A DNA stretch of 64,000 nucleotides from Pseudaminobacter sp040045035 (lineage in GTDB: Bacteria; Pseudomonadota; Alphaproteobacteria; Rhizobiales; Rhizobiaceae): assembly GCF_040045035.1 (NCBI RefSeq), contig NZ_JBDZDS010000011.1, positions 62,001 to 126,000 of the forward strand, read 5' to 3'. A program made the translations under genes and the position numbers. Within the stretch, counting starts at the first letter, position 1. Each line of letters opens with the position of its first letter. The notes beneath the pieces were generated by a model. The model was given only the letters and a program-made list of their open reading frames with translations. It was not told where the DNA came from and did not search any database. Positions 33,131 through 41,481 of the stretch are shown here, one piece after another.

Positions 33131-34815
33131 AGGTCACCCCGGAAGTGTTTCAGCAGGTGGTTGACCGGGTTGGGTGCGGCCTGGCCGAGCCCGCAGATGG
33201 AAGCGTCGCGCATGACGCTTTCCAGATCGCGGATCGCGGCCTCGTCCAGCGGTGCCGGCTTCTGCAGCAGCGCCACCATCTTGGCCGTTCCCTCGCGGCA
33301 CGGCGTGCACTGGCCGCAGCTTTCGTGCTTGAAGAAGGTCAGCAGGTTGAGCGTAACGTCCTTGGCGCTGTCGGCCTGCGAGAACACCACGATCGCATGC
33401 GAGCCGACGAAGGCGTCGAGCTTGGCGAGCTCTCCGCCGAAATCCAGCGGTATGTCGCCCATCGAAGCGGGCAGGATGCCGCCGGAGGCGCCGCCGGGCA
33501 GATAGGCCTTGAATTCGTGGCCGTTGGCCATGCCACCGCAATAGTCGTCGATCAGCTGGCGCACGGTGACGCCGGCCGGCGCCATCTTGACGCCCGGCTC
33601 CTTCACCCGGCCTGAAACCGACCAGGAGCGAATACCGGGATGGCCGGGCAGGCCCTTGGCCGCGAACCACTCCGCGCCGTGCTCGACGATGTCGCGCACC
33701 CACCACAGCGTCTCGACGTTGTGGTTGAGGGTGGGCAGGCCAAAGAGCCCCACCTCGGCGATGTAGGGCGGGCGATTGCGCGGCAGGCCGCGCTTGCCCT
33801 CGATGCTTTCCAGCATCGCGCTTTCCTCGCCGCAGATATAGGCGCCGGCGCCGCGCCGAAGTTCGATGAAGCCCGAGGCGATGATGCCGGCCCTGGCAAG
33901 CGCCGCGATCTCTGTGCGCAGGATTTCCAGCACCGCCGGATATTCGTCGCGCATGTAGAAATAGATGCGCTCGGCCTCGACCGCGTGGGCGGCAATCAGT
34001 GCGCCTTCCAGCGTGCGGTGCGGGTCGCTTTCCAGATAGAAGCGGTCCTTGAAGGTGCCCGGCTCGCCCTCGTCGCCATTGACGGTCATCAGGCGCGGGC
34101 CCTTGAAGGAGCGCACGATGCTCCACTTCTTGCCGGCCGGGAACCCTGCCCCGCCAAGCCCGCGCAGGCCGGCGGCCTGCATGGTCTCGATCAGCGTTTC
34201 GGCTGCAATCTCGCCGGCACGGACCTTTGCCAGCAGGCGATAGCCGCCCGCGGCGCGATAAGCATCAAGTCCGACATAGGGCGGCACCACCGTCTTGGTT
34301 GCGCCGTCGCGAGCCATTTTCATCAGGCTTTCGCTGGTGGCGTTATCGACCTCGCGCTCGCCGATGCGCGCGGCGGGCGCGGTGTCGCAGCGGCCCATGC
34401 ATGGCGCACGCACCACGCGTACTTCCTTCGGGTCGACGCCCGCGGCGACTTCCTTCAGCAGCGTCTCGCAGCCGGCTAACATGCAGCTGATGGAATCGCA
34501 GACGCGGATGGTCAGCGGCGCGGGCGGGGTCTCGCCTTCCTTGACGATGTCGAAATGATCGTAGAACGAGGCGACCTCGTAAACCTCGGTCTGCGACAGC
34601 CGCATCTCCTCGGCCAGCGCGCGCAGATGCGCGGCCGACAGGCAGCCATAATGATCCTGGATCAGGTGCAGGAATTCGATGAGCAGGTCGCGGCGGCGGG
34701 GCCTGTCGATCAAAAGGTCGCGCACCTCGTGCAGCGCCTTGTCGTCCAGCCCGCGCCCCTTTGTGCCACGGTCGCGGCCGCCGCCTCGCCTGAATTTCGG
34801 GTCCTGGATGTTCAC
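33127..34815 (-). CDS. fdhB: NAD-dependent formate dehydrogenase, beta subunit (NuoE-NuoF fusion)
   Basis: 562-residue diaphorase subunit. Residues ~1-150 are NuoE-like with a [2Fe-2S] motif C-x4-C (CDSISC) and C-x3-C (CMGRC). From ~170 a NuoF-like part binds FMN/NAD (GLRGLGGAGFPAGKKW, NGDEGEPGTFKDR, YICGEESAMLESIEG) and ends with the [4Fe-4S] motif ESCGQCTPCREG. A GTG at 34815 is preferred as start because GGAGGT lies 7 bases before it; the in-frame ATG at 34866 lacks a comparable site. Passes electrons from the alpha subunit to NAD. Confidence 0.92.
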   Translation of the reverse strand: MNIQDPKFRRGGGRDRGTKGRGLDDKALHEVRDLLIDRPRRRDLLIEFLHLIQDHYGCLSAAHLRALAEEMRLSQTEVYEVASFYDHFDIVKEGETPPAPLTIRVCDSISCMLAGCETLLKEVAAGVDPKEVRVVRAPCMGRCDTAPAARIGEREVDNATSESLMKMARDGATKTVVPPYVGLDAYRAAGGYRLLAKVRAGEIAAETLIETMQAAGLRGLGGAGFPAGKKWSIVRSFKGPRLMTVNGDEGEPGTFKDRFYLESDPHRTLEGALIAAHAVEAERIYFYMRDEYPAVLEILRTEIAALARAGIIASGFIELRRGAGAYICGEESAMLESIEGKRGLPRNRPPYIAEVGLFGLPTLNHNVETLWWVRDIVEHGAEWFAAKGLPGHPGIRSWSVSGRVKEPGVKMAPAGVTVRQLIDDYCGGMANGHEFKAYLPGGASGGILPASMGDIPLDFGGELAKLDAFVGSHAIVVFSQADSAKDVTLNLLTFFKHESCGQCTPCREGTAKMVALLQKPAPLDEAAIRDLESVMRDASICGLGQAAPNPVNHLLKHFRGDL

Positions 34816-34904
34816 CTGCGCCACCTCCGCATTTCGCGTCGACGTTGGAGCAATGCCAGCCTGCAACCACTATAGGGCAAGGCAATCAGGTGACGCTAGG
34901 TAAA

Positions 34905-35150
34905 TCAACCCCCGCCATTGACGACCCCATTTGCCTTCTCGATCACGAAAACGATGCGGCCGTCCTGCCGTTCCGTCGCGACAAGAAGGTCGCCGGTCTC
35001 GGAGAGCAGGTTGGGAATGTCGATGGAAGCGAGCGGGTCGGTGCAGACGACCTCGATCCGCTCGCCCGAAGCAAGTCCGCGAAGCGCCTTGCGGGTCTTC
35101 AGCGCCGGCAAGGGACATTTCAATCCGCTCAGATCAAGCTTCGTCGTCAT
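34905..35150 (-). CDS. TusA-like sulfurtransferase
   Basis: 81-residue TusA/SirA-fold protein with the sulfur-carrying cysteine in the hallmark LKCPLPALKTRKAL near residue 12. The frame is open further upstream, but the ATG at 35150 (MTTKLDLSGLKCPLP) is the conserved start. It lies 89 bases upstream of fdhB on the same strand and may be co-transcribed with the formate dehydrogenase. It could feed persulfide to FdhD or cofactor maturation, which is inference from context; the tRNA thiolation role of TusA is the alternative. Confidence 0.87.
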   Translation of the reverse strand: MTTKLDLSGLKCPLPALKTRKALRGLASGERIEVVCTDPLASIDIPNLLSETGDLLVATERQDGRIVFVIEKANGVVNGGG

Positions 35151-35370
35151 GTCGCGCCTACGGTGCCTCACAGGTGCCAGCTGGTCAATCGAGGCATAAG
35201 GCGGCTGGTGCAGACGAATTTTCGGCCAGGCATCCTTGCGGCGGGCACGCAGACGTGACATCGGGACGCTTTGATCCACCGGACAAATCGGGCGTGCCCG
35301 GCGCGACAGCGCATTTTCGCCTTCGACTTCGCGCGGATCATCGCACAAGTTGGAGACGGTCGAGCACGGC

Positions 35371-36327
35371 ATGACAGCAAATCCGGGGACCGCCGAAATC
35401 AAGCCTGCCATCCAGCTTGCACTTGGGATGGCGATATCGGGATCCGTCGGCGTCTTCGCGGTTCAATCCGGGCAGCCTACGGTCAACGTGGTTTTCATCC
35501 GCTGCATTTTCGGCTGCCTTTCTCTTGGCGCCTGGTGCTTCCTGACCGGGAACGCGCGTGACCTGATCGGCTTCGACCGGCGCAGCCTGCTTCTGGGAAT
35601 ACTCAGCGGCCTGTTTTTGGTCCTCAACTGGTTGGCGATCTTCGAAGCGTTTCGCCTCACGTCCATCGGCTTCGCCACGATCATCTATCATTTGCAGCCG
35701 TTCTGGATCGTGCTCGCGGGCGGCCTTCTGCTTGGGGAAACCGTCTCGCGCTCGAAATATTGCTGGATTGCGTTCGCCTTCCTCGGCCTGCTTCTGGTTG
35801 TCGGGCCGAAGATCGGCACCATCAATGCGGATGCCGGATTCGCCGTCGGCGTCATCTACGCGCTGATCGCCTCCATGCTCTATGCGGCGTCGACGCTGAC
35901 CGTGCGTGCGCTGCGCAATTCGAAGCCCGAGGCCCTGAGCGTGTTGCACTGCCTGATCGGGGCAGTGTTGTTCCTGCCGTTCATGAACGCCGCGGTCGTT
36001 CCGCCGGTCACTTCCTCTGACTGGCTATGGCTCGCCGGCATCGGAGTCGTGCACACCGGCATCGTCTACGTGCTGCTCTACAGCGCCTATCCGCGCCTGC
36101 CGACGACGGCCATCGCGGTGCTGGCCTTTCTCAATCCTGCAACAGCGTTGCTAGGCGACCTCATCGTCTATGGGCGGGCCATCACCTTGCTGCAGGCCGC
36201 GGGATTGGTCCTGATCCTGCTCGCTGGTCTGGGTGTAAACTTGGGTTGGCGGTTTCCAGCTGGAAGACGCGCGGGAGGGCCCGACCGGATACCCGGACTT
36301 GCCGACCCTCAGAGCAAAGCCGAATAG
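35371..36327 (+). CDS. EamA/DMT-family transporter
   Basis: 318-residue inner-membrane protein with ten predicted helices in two EamA repeats (QLALGMAISGSVGVFAV at the start; VGVIYALIASMLYAASTLTV opening the second half). The ATG at 35371 is chosen over a TTG at 35350. Export or import of a small metabolite is expected, substrate unknown. Its 3' end overlaps convergent moeA by 19 bases, unusual for unrelated genes. The 220-base gap to tusA must hold divergent promoters; none is obvious. Confidence 0.85.
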   Translation: MTANPGTAEIKPAIQLALGMAISGSVGVFAVQSGQPTVNVVFIRCIFGCLSLGAWCFLTGNARDLIGFDRRSLLLGILSGLFLVLNWLAIFEAFRLTSIGFATIIYHLQPFWIVLAGGLLLGETVSRSKYCWIAFAFLGLLLVVGPKIGTINADAGFAVGVIYALIASMLYAASTLTVRALRNSKPEALSVLHCLIGAVLFLPFMNAAVVPPVTSSDWLWLAGIGVVHTGIVYVLLYSAYPRLPTTAIAVLAFLNPATALLGDLIVYGRAITLLQAAGLVLILLAGLGVNLGWRFPAGRRAGGPDRIPGLADPQSKAE

Positions 36328-37565
36328 GGCAGGAAGCGCACGACGTCGCCCGGTTTGACGCCCGTGACCTCCTCGCCAAGCTCGACCAGCCCATCGGTGT
36401 CGACCAGCGAGGACAAAAGGCCCGCCCCCTCGCGCGGGAATTTTTCCGCCTCATGGGTTCCGTCGGCGCCCTTGCGCAGACTTGCACGCACATATTCGCG
36501 GCGGCCGGGTTTCTTGCGGTAGGAGAACGCGGCACGCAGCGGCATCGCCAGCAAGGTCTCCGGTTTAGCTCCGGCAAGCGCCCGGATCGCAGGTCGGGCG
36601 ACATGGGCGAAGGTGACGAAACTCGCCACCGGATTTCCTGGCAGGCCGATGAAGGCAGCGCCGCGAATGACGCCCATGGCGACCGGGCGGCCAGGCTTTA
36701 TCGCCACGCGCCAGAACACCAGCGAGCCGACGCTTTCGACGCTCGCCTTCACATGGTCGGCCTCGCCGGTGGAGACGCCGCCGGAGGCGAGGATCAGGTC
36801 GTGCGTGGCTGCGGCTTCTTCCAGCACGCGGGCGATCGCTACGCCCTCGTCGCGCAATATGCCGAGGTCGGTGACGACGCAGCCGAGCCGGGCCAGCATG
36901 GCCCGCAGCATGAAGCGGTTGGAATCGAAGAGTTGCGCAGGGCCGCGCGCTGTTCCCGGCGAAACGATTTCATTGCCCGTGGAAAACACTGCCACTCGCA
37001 CCCGCCGCCGCACGGAAACCTCGGTGAGGCCGAGGGCGGCGACCAGCGCCACATCCTGCGGGCGAAGAATCTGCCCGGCGCGCAGCACTACGCTGCCTGC
37101 GGCGACGTCTTCGCCCATTGGCCGCACATTGGCGCCGCGCTTCAGGCCGGCGGGCAGGATCACGTCGCCTGTCTCGTCGAGGCGGACATCTTCTTGCATG
37201 AACACCGTGTCGGCGCCCTCGGGCATGGGCGCGCCGGTGAAGATTCGCACGGCATGGCCGGGATCGATCAGCGCCCCGGGCGACATGCCTGCCTGAACGC
37301 GGGCGGCGATGGGAAAGGCCTTTTCGCCTTCGGCGGGCAGATCTGCGCCATGCAGGGCGTAACCATCCACCGCCGAGTTAGTAAAAGGCGGCAGCGGCAG
37401 CGGCGCGACAATATCTTTTGCCAGCACACGGCCGTCAGCCTCGGCCAACGTCACGCTCTCCGTTTCGGCAACTGGCATCAGCCGCGACGCGATCAGCGCC
37501 ACCGCCTCGTCCACCGACATCGTCGGCCCGCCAAAGGCGAAGCAGTCGTCGGAAAGTTGCGCCAT
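36309..37565 (-). CDS. moeA: Molybdopterin molybdenumtransferase MoeA
   Basis: 418-residue MoeA/gephyrin-E-domain protein that inserts metal into adenylylated molybdopterin. Conserved blocks are PFTNSAVDGYAL, RIFTGAPMPEGADTVFMQED, VAVFSTGNEIVSPGT, LILASGGVSTGEADHV and FIGLPGNPVASFVTFA. The start at 37565 follows GGAGGG at 7 bases; an open extension to 37652 is not homologous. Divergent from fdhD. It is one of three MoeA-like proteins in this region and the only one of canonical length and domain content. Confidence 0.94.
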   Translation of the reverse strand: MAQLSDDCFAFGGPTMSVDEAVALIASRLMPVAETESVTLAEADGRVLAKDIVAPLPLPPFTNSAVDGYALHGADLPAEGEKAFPIAARVQAGMSPGALIDPGHAVRIFTGAPMPEGADTVFMQEDVRLDETGDVILPAGLKRGANVRPMGEDVAAGSVVLRAGQILRPQDVALVAALGLTEVSVRRRVRVAVFSTGNEIVSPGTARGPAQLFDSNRFMLRAMLARLGCVVTDLGILRDEGVAIARVLEEAAATHDLILASGGVSTGEADHVKASVESVGSLVFWRVAIKPGRPVAMGVIRGAAFIGLPGNPVASFVTFAHVARPAIRALAGAKPETLLAMPLRAAFSYRKKPGRREYVRASLRKGADGTHEAEKFPREGAGLLSSLVDTDGLVELGEEVTGVKPGDVVRFLPYSALL

Positions 37566-37727
37566 GGTTTTTCCCTCCGACCTTCGCCGGGCGGGAAGGC
37601 CGGCCTGAGCTTGCGCTGAAAGGGAGGCCGCGCGAGGCCCTCGCCCTTTCAAGATTGGCCTGAATTTGAACAGGCTATAGACTGGGGGTCAAGCTGGCGG
37701 CGTGCCAAGCCGCCTGCGGAGATCGCC

Positions 37728-38621
37728 ATGGAGCAGACGCGACAAAAGGCCGAACCGGCCGTGGTCCTGCCCAACCCGGATGACCCGCGCCTGACCGAGC
37801 GCGTCGCCGGCATCGACCACACCGGCGCGCCGGTCAAGGTGCAGGTGCCGGTGGAGCGAGCGCTGACGCTCTATCTCAACGCGCAGGAGATCGTCACCAT
37901 GATGACGATCAACGACTATCCTGAATATCTGGCGATTGGCTACCTGCTCAACCAGAACATGCTGAAGCCCGACGACGTGGTGACCGGCGTCGACTACGAC
38001 GACGAGCTGCAGGTGGCCGTGGTGCGCACCGAGCGCCACACCAATTACGAGCACAAGCTGAAGAAGCGCACGCTGACCTCGGGCTGCGCGCAGGGCACCG
38101 CCTTCGGCGACCTGATGGAGGCGCTGGAGGAGATCGACCTGCCGGACGCGGAGCTGCGCACCTCCTGGCTCTACGAGATGACGAAGACGATCAACACCAC
38201 GCCATCGCTCTATCTCGCCGCGGGCGCCATTCACGGCTGCGTGCTGTGTCAGCAGGGCCAGCCTATCTGCTACATGGAAGATGTCGGCCGTCATAACGCC
38301 GTCGACAAGCTCGCCGGGTGGATGTACCGGCACAATGTCGACCCGGCCGACAAGATCCTCTACACGACCGGCCGGCTGACCTCGGAAATGACGATCAAGA
38401 CCGTTCGCATGGGCATACCTATCCTCATCTCGCGCTCCGGCTTCACCGCCTGGGGCGTCTCGCTCGCCAGGCAGGCGGGCCTGACGCTGGTGGGCCGCGC
38501 GCGCGGAAAACGCTTCATCGCCGTGTCGGGCGAAGAGCGGATCGTGTTCGACCAGGACCTCGCTTCCGTCGAGGAGGAAGCATCCCGACATCACCGCAAG
38601 GGCGCCGAAGGCGATGACTGA
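37728..38621 (+). CDS. fdhD: Formate dehydrogenase accessory sulfurtransferase FdhD
   Basis: 297-residue FdhD, which transfers sulfur from a cysteine desulfurase to the molybdenum/tungsten cofactor of formate dehydrogenase. The essential CxxC is visible in HGCVLCQQG, followed by EDVGRHNAVDKLAGW and the conserved TTGRLTSEMTIKTV. Overlaps mobA by 8 bases, so the two are coupled. Its presence fits the formate dehydrogenase 3 kb away. Confidence 0.95.
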   Translation: MEQTRQKAEPAVVLPNPDDPRLTERVAGIDHTGAPVKVQVPVERALTLYLNAQEIVTMMTINDYPEYLAIGYLLNQNMLKPDDVVTGVDYDDELQVAVVRTERHTNYEHKLKKRTLTSGCAQGTAFGDLMEALEEIDLPDAELRTSWLYEMTKTINTTPSLYLAAGAIHGCVLCQQGQPICYMEDVGRHNAVDKLAGWMYRHNVDPADKILYTTGRLTSEMTIKTVRMGIPILISRSGFTAWGVSLARQAGLTLVGRARGKRFIAVSGEERIVFDQDLASVEEEASRHHRKGAEGDD

Positions 38622-39240
38622 AACGAAGACCGAAACGATCGGCGTGATCCTCGCCGGCGGGCTGGCGCGGCGCATGGGCGGCGGCGACAAGCCGATGCGC
38701 GCCATCGGCGGGCGCCCAATCCTCGACCACGTCATCGAGCGCTTTAAGCCGCAATGCGACGGCCTGATCCTCAACGCCAATGGCGACCCGGCGCGCTTTG
38801 CCGCCTTCGGCCTGCCCGTGGTGGCCGACAGCGTGGCCGATTTTCCGGGGCCGCTGGCCGGCATACTCGCCGCGCTCGACTGGACGGCACAAATGCGGCC
38901 GGGCGTTAACTGGGTGGCGAGCGTGGCCGGCGACTGCCCCTTCCTGCCGCGCGATCTGGTGGCGCGGCTGCATAGAGCGCGGGCCGCTGAAGGCGCCATG
39001 CTGGCAGTGGCGGCGTCGGCCGGCCAGTCGCATCCGGTGATCGGCCTGTGGAACGTGGCGCTGCGCGAGGAGCTGCGCCACGCGCTGGTCAAGGAAGATA
39101 TTCGCAAGATCGACCGCTGGACCGCACGCTATCCGCTGGCCACCGTGCCCTGGCCGACCGAGCCGGTGGACCCATTCTTCAACGCCAATACGGTCGAGGA
39201 TTTGGCCGAGGCGGAGAAGCTGGTGGCGCTGGCAGGGTAG
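38614..39240 (+). CDS. mobA: Molybdenum cofactor guanylyltransferase MobA
   Basis: 208-residue nucleotidyltransferase that makes MGD/bis-MGD from molybdopterin and GTP. The signature GVILAGGLARRMGGGDKPM is at the N-terminus, followed by the DSVADFPGPLAGILAAL and AGDCPFLPRDL segments. It overlaps fdhD, an arrangement that ties bis-MGD supply to formate dehydrogenase maturation. Length is normal for MobA. Confidence 0.94.
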   Translation: MTETKTETIGVILAGGLARRMGGGDKPMRAIGGRPILDHVIERFKPQCDGLILNANGDPARFAAFGLPVVADSVADFPGPLAGILAALDWTAQMRPGVNWVASVAGDCPFLPRDLVARLHRARAAEGAMLAVAASAGQSHPVIGLWNVALREELRHALVKEDIRKIDRWTARYPLATVPWPTEPVDPFFNANTVEDLAEAEKLVALAG

Positions 39241-39366
39241 GTTTGTTTTCCTGGCCTGCGGAAGGCCACCCGGTTCCGGTCGGCCCTGCCTCCGCGCTCA
39301 GCGAGAGCAAGGGGTACGCCCTTCACGGTATCTGTTACTGAATCGTCGCAAAGCTTCGCCGTCGAG

Positions 39367-39500
39367 GCATGGATCCCCGCAACCCCTCGCCTCGCTATCG
39401 CTCGCGCTCGGGGCGCGAGGATGACGGGGTAGCTATTTCGCCGTCGTCCTCGGGCCGGAGCACGAGCGAAGCGAAGTGCGGAGGCTCCGGGGACCCATGC
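39367..39500. repeat. Pair of inverted palindromic repeat arms (RIME/REP-like), locus 3
   Basis: The 297-base gap after mobA holds an arm at 39367-39427 (ATGGATCCCCGCAACCCC, ending CGCGAGGATGACGG) and an oppositely oriented arm at 39441-39500 (CCGTCGTCCTCGGGCCGGAG, ending GGGGACCCATGC). They are separated by only 13 bases. The extreme ends TCGAGGCATGG and CCCATGCCTCGA are complementary. It lies between convergent genes. No gene seen. Confidence 0.8.
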
Positions 39501-39537
39501 CTCGAAGTCGCCACCCCTCGGCGGGTCCAGACCTCGA

Positions 39538-41481
39538 TCACGCCGGCCTGAATCCCGCGTCCTCCAATGCCCGCCGAACCTCGGGCGAACGCAGCGCGAT
39601 CAAAAACGCTTGCACGGCTGGCCGGTCGCGCCGCACCGAAACCAGCGCGAAGTCGTAGTGCTCTTCCGTCAGCGGAATGAAGCCCAGCCCGGCGGCTTTC
39701 GCCACCGGCGCGATGGTGACGCCCCAATCCGCCCTGCCCTGCAGCACTGCGGCGGCCACCGCGTTGTGCGATTTCGGCTGGTTCCAGTAGCCGTCCGGCC
39801 GTGCGCCGGCGAGCAGCGCGTCGATGAGGATGCGCGTGCCGGCGCCCTGGTTGCGGCTGACCATCAGGCAGGCAGGGTCGGCAAGTGCTGCCTTCACCGC
39901 CGCCTCGGCAGAAAGGCCTTCGAAGCGCATGTCGCCCTTGCGATAGACAAACCCCTGCATGCGCCGCCAGCCGGGCACCAGTTCGAGGCCGGGCGACAGG
40001 AAGGGCTGATTGTAGGTCTGTGTCTTTTCATCGAAGAGATGGATGGGCGCGAGGTCGCATTCGCCACGCCGGGCCGCCGCCAGCCCACCAAGACTGCCGA
40101 CGGACAGCGAACGCACCGAAAGCCCCTGCCGCACCAGCGGGGCGATCACGCGGTCGAGCCCGGTGCAATGACTACCTATGATGACGAGATCAGGCACATG
40201 GACCTGCGGCGTGAACAGCGTCACCTCAACCTGCGCCCCGGCGGGCAAATGGTCGGCCAGCGCCTCGATGCGGACAAAACCGTCGGCCTGGGTGAAGGAG
40301 GTGATGGCACCCGAGCCCTTGCCGGTGGGATAGGCAACCAGCCCCTCCTGCCCCTCCACCAGCGAGACCATGACGAATTCCGTGCGGCCCAGTTCGGACG
40401 GCACGCGCAGCGGCACGGTCGCGGAAACATGGGCGTCGGCGCGCGGCGGCAGGCCGGCCATACGGCGCAGCACGGGCACGATCATGTCGTGGAAGGTGAA
40501 CATGGCCGAGGTGGGGAAGCCCGGCAGGATGACCACCGGCTTGCCGTCGCAGATGCCGAGACACAGCGGCTTGCCGGGTTTCAGCGCCACACCATGAGCG
40601 ATGATACCGGGCTTTCCCAACCGCGCGATGATGCGGTGGGTGACATCGCCCGCGCCCTTGGACGTGCCGCCCGACAGGATCAGCATGTCGTGCTCGGCAA
40701 GTGCGGCGCGCATGGCCGCCTCCAGCGTCGCTTCATCGTCCGGGAAGGCGCCGAGGAAGGTCGGCTCGCCGCCGTTTTCGGCGATGGCCGCCGAAACGAT
40801 GGCGCCGTTGGTGTCGTAGATGCCGGCGGGCGGCAGCGTCGTGCCGGGCTGCACGAGTTCGTCGCCGGTGGAGAGCACCGCAACCTTCGGCTTTCGCGCC
40901 ACCGGCACGACGGCGATGCCGCAGGCGGCCAGCATGCCGATTTCGCGCGAGCCGATCATGGTGCCGGCGCGCAACAGCGTTTCGCCGCGCGCGATGTCGG
41001 AGCCGGCATAGGAGATGAACTGGCCGGAGCTGGCCGCGCGCCGCACCGCGATGCCCTCGCCGGCCGGCTCGGTGTGCTCGACCATGACGACGGCGTCGGC
41101 GCCGCGCGGAATGGGCCCGCCGGTGGAGATCAGCGTGGCTGTGCCGCCGAGCACGGCCAAGGCAGGTTCGGTGCCGCAAGCGATGCGCTCGTCGTTGAGC
41201 GCCAGTCGCCTGGTGCGCCCCTCGCCCGCCTCGGCAAGGTCGGCCGAGCGCACGGCAAAGCCGTCGACATTGGCACGGTCAAAAGGCGGCACGTCGATGG
41301 GGGCGACGACGTCCTGCGCCAGCGCGAGACCGAGAGCATCGGCCAGCGGACGGTGTTCGACCGCGACGGGGCGCGGAAACAGGGCCGCCTCGAAGCGAGC
41401 CAACGCCTCCTCGCGCGACAGGATCGTCAAAAACTGCTCCTGCTCGATGTCGGGGCGGACGGTGGCGCCGGGCTTGTTCAT
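39538..41481 (-). CDS. MoeA-like protein fused to a PBP-like (substrate-binding) domain
   Basis: 647-residue two-domain protein. Residues ~1-410 are MoeA-like (PPFDRANVDGFAVRS, GGPIPRGADAVVMVEH, AVLSTGDELVQPGT, MLILSGGTSKGAGDVTHR). Residues ~430-647 are a periplasmic-binding-protein-like domain without signal peptide (VIIGSHCTGLDRVIAPL, FVYRKGDMRFEG, MVSRNQGAGTRILIDALL, ADWGVTIAPVAKAAGLGFIP). Such fusions are thought to sense or deliver the metal or cofactor. The ATG at 41481 overlaps the upstream MoeA-like stop (ATGA). Together the pair look like a specialised, perhaps tungsten-directed, insertion system; that is inference. Confidence 0.88.
   Translation of the reverse strand: MNKPGATVRPDIEQEQFLTILSREEALARFEAALFPRPVAVEHRPLADALGLALAQDVVAPIDVPPFDRANVDGFAVRSADLAEAGEGRTRRLALNDERIACGTEPALAVLGGTATLISTGGPIPRGADAVVMVEHTEPAGEGIAVRRAASSGQFISYAGSDIARGETLLRAGTMIGSREIGMLAACGIAVVPVARKPKVAVLSTGDELVQPGTTLPPAGIYDTNGAIVSAAIAENGGEPTFLGAFPDDEATLEAAMRAALAEHDMLILSGGTSKGAGDVTHRIIARLGKPGIIAHGVALKPGKPLCLGICDGKPVVILPGFPTSAMFTFHDMIVPVLRRMAGLPPRADAHVSATVPLRVPSELGRTEFVMVSLVEGQEGLVAYPTGKGSGAITSFTQADGFVRIEALADHLPAGAQVEVTLFTPQVHVPDLVIIGSHCTGLDRVIAPLVRQGLSVRSLSVGSLGGLAAARRGECDLAPIHLFDEKTQTYNQPFLSPGLELVPGWRRMQGFVYRKGDMRFEGLSAEAAVKAALADPACLMVSRNQGAGTRILIDALLAGARPDGYWNQPKSHNAVAAAVLQGRADWGVTIAPVAKAAGLGFIPLTEEHYDFALVSVRRDRPAVQAFLIALRSPEVRRALEDAGFRPA

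Noticed and set aside
36027..37619. 530-residue plus-strand frame over the DMT 3' end and moeA
   Set aside because: Both covered genes have unmistakable family motifs on their own frames; this frame shows none.
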